From Runella salmonicolor (GTDB taxonomy: Bacteria; Bacteroidota; Bacteroidia; Cytophagales; Spirosomataceae), in assembly GCF_024158025.1 (NCBI RefSeq), contig NZ_JAMZEL010000004.1, positions 372,001-436,000 of the forward strand: DNA of 64,000 nt. The letters are read 5' to 3'. The translations under genes were made by a program, and so were the position numbers. Under the pieces are notes generated by a model. It was not told the origin of the DNA, searched no databases, and saw nothing but the letters and a program-made list of their open reading frames with translations. Positions 35,126 to 44,048 of this stretch are shown in pieces. Position 1 is the stretch's first letter; each line of letters opens with the position of its first letter.

Positions 35126-35368
35126 GGTAGCAGGCAGGCGCAATGCGTAAAGTAAGATTCGCTAAAGCGGCTAAATTTCGGAAAAAGAAAGGTATTGTGC
35201 TAATTTCTGGGATTTAGTGGGGGATTTCTGCGCTTTTTTTCGGCATTCTTGGTATTTTAGTCGACTATTCAGCTGAATGGTTCTGCTTTACCGATTGGTC
35301 GAATAATCTACCGTGTGGCCGATTTGGTAGAGTCAATGGTCGAAAAGGTGCGGAGAAGTTTAAAACTT

Positions 35369-35376
35369 TATTTTTG
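35369..35376 (+). promoter_or_regulatory. Promoter -7 box for the YceI gene
   Basis: TATTTTTG is a full match to the -7 consensus, 49 bp before the ATG at 35425. No clear -33 box is present. Confidence 0.4.
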
Positions 35377-35424
35377 ATTTGTGCTCATTAAACTATTTGC
35401 TAAATCATTACAACCAAAACAACA

Positions 35425-35991
35425 ATGAAAAAAATCACGCTAGTAGCCACGGCCCTTCTGATGTCATTCGCCACTTTTGCTCAAACATGGAAAGTTGACA
35501 AAGCGCACGCAAAAGTAGGTTTTACCGTAACCCACTTATTGATGTCGGAAGTGGATGGTAATTTCAAAGCATTTGATGCTACCATTACCTCCTCAAAAGA
35601 AGATTTTTCGGATGCGGTTTTTGAAGTTTCGGCCGATATAAACAGCATCGATACCGACAATGAGATGCGTGATAATGACCTCAAAAGCGAAAAGCATTTT
35701 GACGCGGCGAAATTTCCAAAGTTTACTTTCAAGAGCACTTCAATCTCTAAAGTAGCCGACAAAAAATACAAATTAACGGGCGACTTAACGCTTAAAGGCG
35801 TAACAAAACCGATTACGCTTGACTTAGCATTGACTGGAACGGGCATGAATGGCCGTACCAAAAAGCCCAAAGCAGGTTTTAAAATCACGGGTATCATCAA
35901 ACGCACTGATTTCGGTGTAGGTAGTATGCCTGCCGCAGTAGTGGGTGAAGATGTAGAGTTGCGTGCCGTTGGTGAGTTTGAGCAGATGTAA
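35425..35991 (+). CDS. YceI-family periplasmic protein
   Basis: A 188-residue protein with a Sec signal peptide (MKKITLVATALLMSFATFAQ). The YceI fold is shown by WKVDKAHAKVGFTVTHLL, SADINSIDTDNEMRDNDLKS, KYKLTGDLTLKGVTKPITLD, FKITGIIKRTDFGVG and VGEDVELRAVGEFEQM. Relatives are lipocalin-like barrels that hold polyprenoid chains and are induced by base or osmotic stress in E. coli. The precise ligand here is unknown. A hairpin element of the 33-nt family follows and probably terminates it. Confidence 0.92.
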   Translation: MKKITLVATALLMSFATFAQTWKVDKAHAKVGFTVTHLLMSEVDGNFKAFDATITSSKEDFSDAVFEVSADINSIDTDNEMRDNDLKSEKHFDAAKFPKFTFKSTSISKVADKKYKLTGDLTLKGVTKPITLDLALTGTGMNGRTKKPKAGFKITGIIKRTDFGVGSMPAAVVGEDVELRAVGEFEQM

Positions 35992-36016
35992 GTATTGCGC
36001 TTAAAATAAGTAATAG

Positions 36017-36049
36017 AAGCGTCTGACGGTTTGGAACCGTCGGACGCTT
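36017..36049. repeat. 33-nt hairpin element, copy 3 (probable terminator of the YceI gene)
   Basis: Arms AAGCGTCTGACGGTT (36017-36031) and AACCGTCGGACGCTT (36035-36049) around loop TGG, with one mismatch at position 8. A TTTTA run follows, so it can end the YceI transcript. It shares the GACGGTT...AACCGTC core with the element at 28157. Confidence 0.75.
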
Positions 36050-36082
36050 TTACTTTTAGCCTAGTCAGTGGTTTGTGGTGAG

Positions 36083-36928
36083 TTAGATAAAATCACTGAG
36101 CAAGCCTTTGTTTTTCACCCGAATGCCTTTCTCCGTCATTTCTACCGTACAACAATCGTGAAGCGGGTCGTGGTCAAAAAACAGAATATAATTATTGTCC
36201 AATGCTTCTTTGAGCAGTGCTTCTTTTTCCTTCATGGTTTCGAGCGGTCGAACGTCATAGCCCATCACATAAGGTACTGGCAAATGAGCGTGCGAAGGAA
36301 TCGTATCAGCCATAAAAACCACGGTTTGGCCCTTGTAGGCTATCTTCAACATGGTCATTTTTTCGGTGTGCCCATCCACATAGAGGGGTTGTACATTTGC
36401 CCCGAAGGGGTTTTCTATTTTATCCGAAAAATACAATTGTCCTGCTTCCTGAATAGGTAAAATGTTTTCCTTAAAAAACGTGGCTTTCTCACGTGCATTG
36501 GGAAAATTGGCTGTTTGCCAATGCTCCGAATGAGTCCAATAATGGGCCTTCGGAAACGTTAGTTCGTAGCCGCTACGGTCAGAATTCCACTTAACCCCGC
36601 CGCCGCAATGGTCAAAATGAAGGTGTGAAAAAATGACATCCGTGATTTCGTGCGCGCCAAAACCTGCTTTTTCGATAGATTTAACCAAATCTCCGTTGCC
36701 GTGGCGGTAATAGTACGACTGCCATTTGGGGTCTTGTTTATCACCCATTCCCGTATCAATGAGCATCAGCCGATTGCCTTCTTCGACGAGCAAACAGCGC
36801 ATGTCCCAAGAGCAAAGGTTGTTTTCGTCGGCAGGAATCATTCGATTCCATATTGTTTTGGGCACAACACCAAACATCGCGCCTCCGTCGAGTTTGAAAT
36901 GTCCAGCATCAATAACGTGTAGTTGCAT
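36083..36928 (-). CDS. MBL-fold metallo-hydrolase
   Basis: A 281-residue metallo-beta-lactamase-fold enzyme from ATG 36928 (MQLHVIDAGHFKLDGG); ATG 36976 would add 16 residues. Metal ligands are in SHLHFDHCGG, in the His of VDGHTEKM, in FMADTIPSHAH and in LFFDHDP near the end. The pattern is close to quorum-quenching lactonase and related hydrolases (AhlD/AttM-like), but substrate is not readable. No signal peptide is present. Its neighbours give no context. Confidence 0.87.
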   Translation of the reverse strand: MQLHVIDAGHFKLDGGAMFGVVPKTIWNRMIPADENNLCSWDMRCLLVEEGNRLMLIDTGMGDKQDPKWQSYYYRHGNGDLVKSIEKAGFGAHEITDVIFSHLHFDHCGGGVKWNSDRSGYELTFPKAHYWTHSEHWQTANFPNAREKATFFKENILPIQEAGQLYFSDKIENPFGANVQPLYVDGHTEKMTMLKIAYKGQTVVFMADTIPSHAHLPVPYVMGYDVRPLETMKEKEALLKEALDNNYILFFDHDPLHDCCTVEMTEKGIRVKNKGLLSDFI

Positions 36929-37012
36929 GATAGTGAGTGATTGCGTAATTGGCCTAAAACAACTAAATTCTATCAAAACTTGTTATATTTACTGTATAAA
37001 AATTAAAAACTG

Positions 37013-37621
37013 ATGACTGCCGTACTTGTCAATGAGTGGATGAATGGGGACACAGGACCCTTTACGTTGGAATTGGCCGATGAAATGGACGACAAAGCAT
37101 TCTACAAATTTTGCCGCCGCAATGACCACCTTCGTTTTGAACGCAATCCCGACGGGACCATTTTAATTATGCCTAATACAGGAGGAAAAACAGGAATTAG
37201 AAACACAAAAATTGTTTCTCGATTAGACCTTTGGTCTGAATCATTTGGAGGAAAAGTTTTCGACTCTTCAACAGCTTTCAAACTTCCCAATTTTGCGACT
37301 CGCTCACCAGATGCCGCGTGGATTAGCGACGAGCGTTGGAACAGCCTGAATGAGGACGAACAGGAGCGCTTTCCTCCCATTGCCCCAGATTTTGTGGTGG
37401 AATTGATGTCGGCAAGTGATATCCTGAAAAAAGCCCAGGAAAAAATGCACGAATACATCGAAAATGGGGTGCAACTGGCTTGGCTTATTCAACCAAGCAG
37501 TCAAACCGTGTTTATTTATCGAATAGACGGAACGATTAGTAAAGTAGTTGATTTTGATAATAAACTATCGGGAGAAAATGTCTTACCCGAATTTGAGTTT
37601 TCACTAAAGCTGCTGCTTTAA
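37013..37621 (+). CDS. Uma2-family (DUF820) endonuclease-like protein, second copy
   Basis: A 202-residue Uma2 protein. The PD-(D/E)XK core is seen as RSPDAAWISDERW, then APDFVVELMSASD and the Gln/Lys helix KKAQEKMHEYIENGVQLAWLI. It differs clearly from the Uma2 protein at 14040 (shorter C-terminus, different linker), so the two are not recent duplicates. The typical opening FYKFCRRNDHLRFERNPDG is of the cyanobacterial/Bacteroidota type. Role unknown. Confidence 0.87.
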   Translation: MTAVLVNEWMNGDTGPFTLELADEMDDKAFYKFCRRNDHLRFERNPDGTILIMPNTGGKTGIRNTKIVSRLDLWSESFGGKVFDSSTAFKLPNFATRSPDAAWISDERWNSLNEDEQERFPPIAPDFVVELMSASDILKKAQEKMHEYIENGVQLAWLIQPSSQTVFIYRIDGTISKVVDFDNKLSGENVLPEFEFSLKLLL

Positions 37622-37669
37622 GTACAGAAATTTCATCCACTTTTATATACAAACCTGAGAGCTTGATTG

Positions 37670-38371
37670 ATGACCCACGACGCAAAAAAAATCCTCATCG
37701 TAGAAGATGACTCCCGTATTGCCCAAAATATAAGTAAAGGACTTCGTGAAAAAGGTTTTGAAACGGAGATTGCGTATGATGGACTCATTGGTAGTAAAAT
37801 CGCCACCGCCAATCATTTTGATTTGGTCATTTTAGACATCAATTTGCCGTCTATGAATGGCTACGAAGTGTGTAAACTCATTCGCCAACGTGACCCCAAT
37901 GTGCCCGTTTTGATGCTCACGGCCCTTGGCGAGCCCGACGATAAAATCGAAGGATTCAATGTGGGAGCCGATGATTATATCGTCAAGCCGTTTGATTTTC
38001 GGGAGTTGTTGGCGCGGGTTAACGTATTTCTCAAACGCTCACAGTCGGACGCCGACAACACAGGCGGTAATATTTTGCGCGTGGCCGACCTTGAAATAAA
38101 TACCGATACCAAAATCGTGGTCCGGGCCAATCACGCCATCGACCTTACCCCCAAAGAATTGGCGCTTTTGGAGTATTTGGTGCGTAACAAAGGACGCGTT
38201 GTTTCCAAAACCGATATTGCCGAAAAGGTTTGGGACATGAATTTTGACAGCGGAACCAACGTAGTAGAAGTCTACATTAATTTTCTACGGAAAAAAATAG
38301 ACCGAGATTTTGACACAAAGCTGATTCATACCAAATCTGGAATGGGGTACGTTTTAAAAGAAGATTCGTAA
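37670..38371 (+). CDS. OmpR/PhoB-family response regulator, no kinase alongside
   Basis: A 233-residue regulator from ATG 37670 (a TTG one codon earlier is an alternative). Receiver domain about 1-120: acidic pair in ILIVEDD, phospho-acceptor Asp56 in LVILDINLP, and Lys in DDYIVKPFD. Winged-helix DNA-binding domain about 135-233 (LTPKELALLEYLVRNKGRVVSK, then NVVEVYINFLRKKID). No histidine kinase is next to it; the partial kinase at the left edge is 37 kb away and a link cannot be shown. Confidence 0.94.
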   Translation: MTHDAKKILIVEDDSRIAQNISKGLREKGFETEIAYDGLIGSKIATANHFDLVILDINLPSMNGYEVCKLIRQRDPNVPVLMLTALGEPDDKIEGFNVGADDYIVKPFDFRELLARVNVFLKRSQSDADNTGGNILRVADLEINTDTKIVVRANHAIDLTPKELALLEYLVRNKGRVVSKTDIAEKVWDMNFDSGTNVVEVYINFLRKKIDRDFDTKLIHTKSGMGYVLKEDS

Positions 38372-38501
38372 AAAAGGACTGAGAAGGTAACCAGTACTCA
38401 CGCAATGACGCCTTCTGTGTAATCACCTGTTTTGGGGGAGTTGTTTCTCCTGCTTTACCGTTAAATTGCCGCACTTTTGCATCAAACCAATCGTTCATCA
38501 C

Positions 38502-40607
38502 ATGAAAACCTATATTTTAGCGGCAAGCCTGCTCTTCAGCAGCATTGCTTTTGCACAAAACCCGAGTAGTATGAGTTCAAATCCCCTGTTGCAGCCGTTT
38601 AATACCCCCCACCAAACGGCCCCCTATGACAAAATTAAGCCCGAGCATTTTTTGCCAGCGCTCAAAGAATCCATGGCAGAGGGGCGCAAAGAAATCGATG
38701 CGCTTATCAACAATCCTGCTCAGCCAACTTTCGAGAACACCATTCTCGCGCTTGAGCAGGGCGGCGGAAATGTGGGGAAAGTAAGCAGTATTTTGTTTCA
38801 CCTTAACGGGGCTGAAACCAATCCCGAAATCCAGAAAACCATTCGGGAAGCCTCGCCGATGTTGACCGAATATGGCAATGACATTACGCTCAATGACAAG
38901 CTTTTTGCGCGGGTTAAAGCCGTTTGGGACCAACGCGATAAGCTGAAATTGGATACTGAAAGCGCGATGTTGCTTGAAAAAACCTACAAAAGCTTTTCCC
39001 GTAACGGGGCCAATTTGAACGACGCTGACAAAGAAAAACTTCGTGGAATCAACAAAGAACTGTCGCAGTTGTCCATCAAATTTGCCGAAAATAACTTGGC
39101 CGAAACCAACGAATACGCTCTCACGGTCACCGACGAAAAAGACTTGGCTGGTTTGCCTGATTTTGTAAAAGAAGGTGCCAAAGCAGCGGCTAAAAAAATG
39201 AATAAAGAAGGCTGGGTGTTTACGTTGCAAGCCCCGAGTTATGGGCCGTTTATGCAATATGCCGAAAATCGCGACCTTCGTAAAAAACTCTTTTTGGCGT
39301 TCAACGCGCGCGGATTTGGCGGAGGTAAAAACGACAACCAAGCCAATATCGCCCAAATTGTCAAACTTCGTTATGACAAGGCCAAGTTGCTAGGGTACGC
39401 AACTTGGGCCGATTATATGTTGGAAGAGCGCATGGCCAACAGCAAGCAAATTGTTATGGACTTCCTGAACGACGTGAAGAAGTACGCCGAACCCGCCGCT
39501 GCCAAAGAATTGGCTGAATTGACGGCCTACGCCAAGAAAAACGGTTTTACGGAAGACAAACTCCAGCGTTGGGACGTGTCGTATTATTCTGAAAAACTGA
39601 AGAAAGAAAAATACGCCATCAACGACGAATTGTTGAAGCCTTATTTCAAACTCGAAAACGTACTGGATGGTATTTTTACGTTGACCAACAAACTGTACGG
39701 CATCACATTCAAAGAAAATAAAGAAATCGCGGGTTGGCACCCAGAAGTGAAAACGTATGAGGTGTTTGACAAAGACGGTAAATTTTTGGCGGTTTGGTAC
39801 GGAGATTATTTCCCCCGTCCTGGCAAACGTGCTGGCGCGTGGAATAACAGCATTCAGGACCAGTGGGTTGAAAATGGCAAAGAGTTTCGGCCACACGTGG
39901 TCAATGTGTGTAACTTCTCGCGACCAACCGATAGCAAGCCTTCCTTGTTGTCTTTCAGTGAAGTAACAACGCTTTTCCATGAATTTGGACATGCCTTGCA
40001 CGGGATGCTGGCCAACGGCAAATACCAAACAACCTCGGGTACCAGCGTGGCGTGGGACTTTGTAGAGTTGCCGAGTCAAATCATGGAAAACTTTGCCGAA
40101 GAGCCAGAAGTATTACGGATTTTTGCAAGACATTACCAAACTGGCGAAGTGATTCCACAGGAATACATCGACAAAATCCGCGCCAGCTCTAATTTTATGG
40201 CGGGCCTCGCCAATATGCGTCAGGTAGGTTTGGGCATGATTGATATGGCGTGGCACAGTACCGTTCCCAATGGTGAAACCGTGGTGCAAATCGAAGAAAA
40301 GGCCGACGTAGGCGCTAAACTATACCCTAAAACCGAAGGAACGAGCGTTAGCACGGCGTTTAGTCACATTTTTGCGGGGGGGTATTCGTCTGGTTATTAT
40401 AGCTACAAATGGTCTGAAGTGTTGGATGCCGATGCGTTTGAGTTGTTCAAAGAAAAAGGCATTTTCAATCAAGAAGTGGCGCAATCATTCAGGGATAATG
40501 TACTCTCAAAAGGCGGTAGCGAAAAGCCAATGGTGCTTTATAAGCGCTTCCGTGGCCGTGAGCCCAGACCTGAAGCAATGCTAAAGCGCGCTGGTTTGAC
40601 TTTGTAA
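38502..40607 (+). CDS. M3-family oligopeptidase (dipeptidyl carboxypeptidase-like)
   Basis: A 701-residue zinc metallopeptidase from ATG 38502, which provides a signal peptide (MKTYILAASLLFSSIAFAQ) and so a periplasmic location. The thermolysin-like motif is HEFGH at residues 493-497 (LFHEFGHALHGML), with the downstream Glu in WDFVELPSQIMENF. The end YKRFRGREPRPEAMLKRAGL is typical of Dcp/oligopeptidase A proteins. It trims short peptides. ATG 38466 would bury the signal peptide. It has its own terminator. Confidence 0.93.
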   Translation: MKTYILAASLLFSSIAFAQNPSSMSSNPLLQPFNTPHQTAPYDKIKPEHFLPALKESMAEGRKEIDALINNPAQPTFENTILALEQGGGNVGKVSSILFHLNGAETNPEIQKTIREASPMLTEYGNDITLNDKLFARVKAVWDQRDKLKLDTESAMLLEKTYKSFSRNGANLNDADKEKLRGINKELSQLSIKFAENNLAETNEYALTVTDEKDLAGLPDFVKEGAKAAAKKMNKEGWVFTLQAPSYGPFMQYAENRDLRKKLFLAFNARGFGGGKNDNQANIAQIVKLRYDKAKLLGYATWADYMLEERMANSKQIVMDFLNDVKKYAEPAAAKELAELTAYAKKNGFTEDKLQRWDVSYYSEKLKKEKYAINDELLKPYFKLENVLDGIFTLTNKLYGITFKENKEIAGWHPEVKTYEVFDKDGKFLAVWYGDYFPRPGKRAGAWNNSIQDQWVENGKEFRPHVVNVCNFSRPTDSKPSLLSFSEVTTLFHEFGHALHGMLANGKYQTTSGTSVAWDFVELPSQIMENFAEEPEVLRIFARHYQTGEVIPQEYIDKIRASSNFMAGLANMRQVGLGMIDMAWHSTVPNGETVVQIEEKADVGAKLYPKTEGTSVSTAFSHIFAGGYSSGYYSYKWSEVLDADAFELFKEKGIFNQEVAQSFRDNVLSKGGSEKPMVLYKRFRGREPRPEAMLKRAGLTL

Positions 40608-40623
40608 CTCCTTAAAATACAGC

Positions 40624-40656
40624 AAAAAGGCAGGTTTTCTAAAAGCCTGCCTTTTT
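40624..40656 (+). terminator. Terminator after the M3 peptidase
   Basis: An 11-bp stem AAAAAGGCAGG (40624-40634) with complement at 40646-40656, ending in a T-run. It lies between convergent genes and may serve both. Confidence 0.8.
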
Positions 40657-40678
40657 TGTATTTATGGGTTTTATTTTA

Positions 40679-42106
40679 CTACCCAATAGTTGCCGCGATT
40701 TTCTCAATCCCTGCCAAAAGTGCTACTAAATCTTCCTTTGTTGTGAGGGGATTCATCAACGATACCCGTAAATATAATTTTTCATGCAGGGTGGTTTGAA
40801 CAATGTAAAAATTGCCCTCTTCCAATAATCGTTGCCTAATCACCGTGTTGATTGAATTGTACGCTTCTGGGTTTTGACGCTCTCCCACAAACCGAAAACA
40901 CACGATATTGCTTTGTGGCTCAACGCCTAATTCAAAACGTGGATTTGCTTGTAATATTTTGACGAAATCATGCGCTAAGCCGTGAAGTGTGTCTACGTTT
41001 TCGGCAAAGATTTCTTCGCCGTAGGCTTTCAAAATGGAATATATTTTGACGCTCATCATCAGCTTGGTACATTCAAAGGTGCGTTTGCCTGAGTTGAACC
41101 ATTCCTGTGAGCCCTGATTAGCCCACAAATACTGCGCTTTTTGGTGAAAGGTTTTAAAAGCATCGTCTCCGTTTTTGAAAATAAGCGTCGTGGCTAGCGC
41201 AGGTGTCATGAGCATTTTGTGCCAATCAATCACGACCGAATCGGCAAGGTTGATGCCTGCGACCAATGATTTGTATTTTTCGGAAAATACCACCGCACCG
41301 CCGTGCGCCCCGTCGACGTGAAACCAAAGGTTGTGTAGAGCGCAAAATTCGCCGATTGCCTTCAAATCGTCGTACGAGCCTGTGGAGGTTGAGCACGCGC
41401 TTCCGATAACCGCAATAACGCTTAAACCCTTGTTGGACGCTTGTTGGTAATAGTCCTCCAAGAGTTCGGTGCGTAGTTGAAAACGCTCGTTTGTCGGAAT
41501 TTTTATGATGCCTTTGCTGCCCATTCCCATGATGCGTGCCGCCCTGTCGATGCAGTAGTGGGCTTCTTCCGAAACCATCACGGCCAAGCGCCCGCTGTGA
41601 CCCTCTTCCCACACATCGGTGGGGGCTTTAGCCGCACGGGCAGCCAACAAAGCCGTCAGGTTGGCCAAGGTGCCTCCCGAGGTTAACAAGCCTGAGGCGT
41701 GGGCCATGAAGCCGATTTTATTGGCCAATAAATCACTCAAAATTCGTTCTAATGGGTTGGAAACCAGTCCCATTTCATAAACCGCCATGCCGTTGTTGAG
41801 CATTCCCGTCAAAAGCCCCGTCAATGCCGCAATGGGCAACGGAGGTGATACTTGATGGCCCATGTAGCGGGGGTGATGCAAATGCGTGGATTGCTGAATT
41901 ACTTTCTCAAAAAAAGCCAATGTATTGCCCTTTCCCTCCTCAAAGTCCTGCTGCCAAACTTCCAGATTCTCTTCTGGTAAACGGTACGGAATCACCGTTT
42001 TTAGGATTTGATTTTGGGCGTTGGAAAGATAATCTGCCAGCATATCCACCAATTGGTGGGCTTCTTGGCGAAAATGTTCAGGCGAATAGGCTTGTGTAAG
42101 ATTCAT
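40679..42106 (-). CDS. PLP-dependent group II amino acid decarboxylase
   Basis: A 475-residue decarboxylase from ATG 42106; an upstream start at 42148 adds 14 residues without homology. PLP-binding residues are clear: His183 (EEAHYC, stacks on PLP), Asp265 (WFHVDGAHGG) and Lys297 (VIDWHKMLM). SGGTLANLTAL is the phosphate loop. The family covers diaminobutyrate, glutamate, tyrosine and aromatic amino acid decarboxylases; the substrate cannot be fixed from sequence. A broken LysR regulator gene lies divergently next to it. Confidence 0.88.
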   Translation of the reverse strand: MNLTQAYSPEHFRQEAHQLVDMLADYLSNAQNQILKTVIPYRLPEENLEVWQQDFEEGKGNTLAFFEKVIQQSTHLHHPRYMGHQVSPPLPIAALTGLLTGMLNNGMAVYEMGLVSNPLERILSDLLANKIGFMAHASGLLTSGGTLANLTALLAARAAKAPTDVWEEGHSGRLAVMVSEEAHYCIDRAARIMGMGSKGIIKIPTNERFQLRTELLEDYYQQASNKGLSVIAVIGSACSTSTGSYDDLKAIGEFCALHNLWFHVDGAHGGAVVFSEKYKSLVAGINLADSVVIDWHKMLMTPALATTLIFKNGDDAFKTFHQKAQYLWANQGSQEWFNSGKRTFECTKLMMSVKIYSILKAYGEEIFAENVDTLHGLAHDFVKILQANPRFELGVEPQSNIVCFRFVGERQNPEAYNSINTVIRQRLLEEGNFYIVQTTLHEKLYLRVSLMNPLTTKEDLVALLAGIEKIAATIG

Positions 42107-42194
42107 GTTGAGGGTATGAGTTGCGGTTCTGGCTACAAAACAAATCACTATATTTGATACTAAAAAATGCTTAATTTTTACTGATTAATGCTGA

Positions 42195-42512
42195 ATACGC
42201 ATCAGTTTGGGTTATGTAGAAACCTTCCACAAGCTTTGCCGTGATTACGGTGATTTTATTTCCAAAATCGTCCATGAATCGGCCTATTCTGCGTCGGTGC
42301 TTCGATTGGTAGAAGCGGGAATTGGTATTTCAATCGAGCCAAAATCCACGCTTCGCGGTCAAAATCTCCAAATTAAGTCGGTGGAATTATCGGACATTGC
42401 CCAAAAAGCGGATATGAAAATGCTGTGGTTGGAGGAAAGGTCGGAAGAATTAAAGTCAATATTACAACTCGTCGAAAGTAGTGTTTTTGATTTCTTATTT
42501 GACATAAAATAA
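42195..42512 (+). pseudogene. LysR-family regulator, C-terminal remnant
   Basis: The frame opens after a TGA at 42192 and reads GYVETFHKLCRDYG, ESAYSASVLRLVEAGIGIS and MLWLEERSEELKSILQLV. This is the second half of a LysR substrate-binding domain (the xxLVxAGxGxxxxP segment is characteristic). The DNA-binding N-terminus and first half are missing, and no ATG of the right place exists (the frame uses a TTG at 42207). I read it as a truncated pseudogene. LysR genes are often divergent from the gene they control, here the PLP decarboxylase. Confidence 0.75.
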
Positions 42513-42584
42513 GATCATTTGACTAAAATCATTTTTTTTGTATTATTGAAAGATTTATTTTGACTTTACTAAACCTTTATGTGA

Positions 42585-42809
42585 ATGAAACAGTTTAATT
42601 CTACGGCTGAGAAAGAAAGCTATTATGCCAAACGCCGCCAACGCGGACTTATCGTCGGGGCCATAGGCGGGGCTATATTGGGCCTTGGATTTCTTATTCA
42701 ATACATTCTATACATGCAGGGACATTCCTTCAATGGCGTGATGTATACGCTCACCAGCATCGGTATTATTATGGTTCTTTACGCAGGAGTAGAGATTTTT
42801 GGATGGTAA
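42585..42809 (+). CDS. Small two-helix membrane protein, unknown
   Basis: A 74-residue protein: a charged N-terminus (MKQFNSTAEKESYYAKRRQRG), then two hydrophobic helices (about 22-43 and 50-72). The positive-inside rule puts the N-terminus in the cytoplasm. No family recognised. It looks like a real gene because the coding pattern is clean and it stands alone. Confidence 0.65.
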   Translation: MKQFNSTAEKESYYAKRRQRGLIVGAIGGAILGLGFLIQYILYMQGHSFNGVMYTLTSIGIIMVLYAGVEIFGW

Positions 42810-42852
42810 ATCGCGGCTATAATAAAGACATAATATTCTGATAAAGAATGCC

Positions 42853-43326
42853 CTAGGGCTGTCGATTTAATCGTTTTCTGAGAATTCGTTCGGCAATCAA
42901 TAGGAACAAAACGGCGTTAAAGGGGAGGAGCACCTGTTGTATAAGGGTAGGATTAAGTGTTTGGTCCCAACTTTGTAATTGCTCAGTCCATAGATTTGTG
43001 GATTGTGTTTCTCCCAAAATGGACACCCCAACCAACGTGAGTATAAGCATCATTGAAATAAAGATAAAAGGCACCCATTTTGCCAACATGGTGCGTGTAG
43101 AGCGAGATTTATCGGATGCCCATTGGCGTATCACATTATTCTCAAAAGCCATCGAAGGACTTTCAAGGTGCATCGTTTCTAAATCATTATGCAGTTGCGA
43201 CAATTCGATAAAGTACTCGCAGTACGCGGTATCTGTTTTGAGCCAATACTGGTGCCGTTGCCGCAATTCTTCGGTTGCAGTGCCATCGAGTACCTCAAAA
43301 AGTTCGTCGTCGTTGGGTTTTTGCAT
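42853..43326 (-). CDS. Probable anti-sigma factor (membrane)
   Basis: A 157-residue protein 6 bp after an ECF sigma gene on the same strand. The N-terminal 45 residues (DDELFEVLDGTATEELRQRHQYWL) resemble the short helical start of Bacteroidota anti-sigma proteins. Two hydrophobic helices follow (about 86-104 and 130-148). No HxxxCxxC zinc motif is seen. Function is inferred mainly from position. Confidence 0.65.
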   Translation of the reverse strand: MQKPNDDELFEVLDGTATEELRQRHQYWLKTDTAYCEYFIELSQLHNDLETMHLESPSMAFENNVIRQWASDKSRSTRTMLAKWVPFIFISMMLILTLVGVSILGETQSTNLWTEQLQSWDQTLNPTLIQQVLLPFNAVLFLLIAERILRKRLNRQP

Positions 43327-43332
43327 GAGTTT

Positions 43333-43899
43333 TTAGTACAAATTGTTTACTTCTTCTCCCAATTGCTTCCGTAAGGTGTCGGCCAAACGTTTGCGCGCGC
43401 GATGCAATTTTACTTTTATCGTTTCGGCCGATATTCCGGTTATCTCCGCAATTTCTTCCAACGATTGTTCACGCAAATAAAATAGCGTAATCATGGTTAC
43501 ATCGTCGGCCGAAAGTTGCTTCATCGCCTGCTGAATATTTTTGATACGCTCCTTCTTATGAAGGTTTTGGGGGGTATCTGTCACGGCATACGCCAAGGCA
43601 TTGGTTTCGGTGATTCCTTCCGTCGGTTTTTGTCGTCGTTTGGCGCCCAAAGCGGCGTTGAAAACGATTCTGTAAAACCAAGTCGTAAATTTAGCGGTTT
43701 GGTTAAATTCTTTCAACGCGCCAAAAGCCTGTAAAAAGGCATCCTGCGCAGCTTCTTCGGCTTCTTCGCGGTGATTGAGAATCCGATATGCTACCGTAAA
43801 AGCAAAATCTTTGTGGCGTTGAACCAAGGCCCGGTAGGCCGAGGTCTCGCCCGCCAAAATTCGCTCAATGAGTTGTATATCTTTCAGATTTTCATTCAC
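43333..43899 (-). CDS. ECF RNA polymerase sigma factor
   Basis: A 188-residue sigma-70 family protein with region 2 (AYRALVQRHKDFAFTVAYRIL, AEEAAQDAFLQAF, TWFYRIVFNAAL) and region 4 (LREQSLEEIAEITGISAETI, KVKLHRARKRLA). The start is GTG at 43899. It forms a two-gene unit with the downstream putative anti-sigma protein and is divergent from a small membrane protein, possibly a target. The activating stress is unknown. Confidence 0.93.
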   Translation of the reverse strand: MNENLKDIQLIERILAGETSAYRALVQRHKDFAFTVAYRILNHREEAEEAAQDAFLQAFGALKEFNQTAKFTTWFYRIVFNAALGAKRRQKPTEGITETNALAYAVTDTPQNLHKKERIKNIQQAMKQLSADDVTMITLFYLREQSLEEIAEITGISAETIKVKLHRARKRLADTLRKQLGEEVNNLY

Positions 43900-44048
43900 A
43901 ACGGATTGGATGCTAAAAGGTCGAATAAGGTTACGGCTAAGTTTGGATTTTTTCAGGTAAAAGTTTTTTTAGGTATACCGTAACCTTCCGCAAACCTTTT
44001 TCATCCTATGCCCAAAGAAAATTGTTCAACACTTAAAAATAAGTCATT

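Noticed and set aside
38577..39356. 259-residue open frame on the minus strand
   Set aside because: Antisense to the M3 peptidase gene and without motifs.
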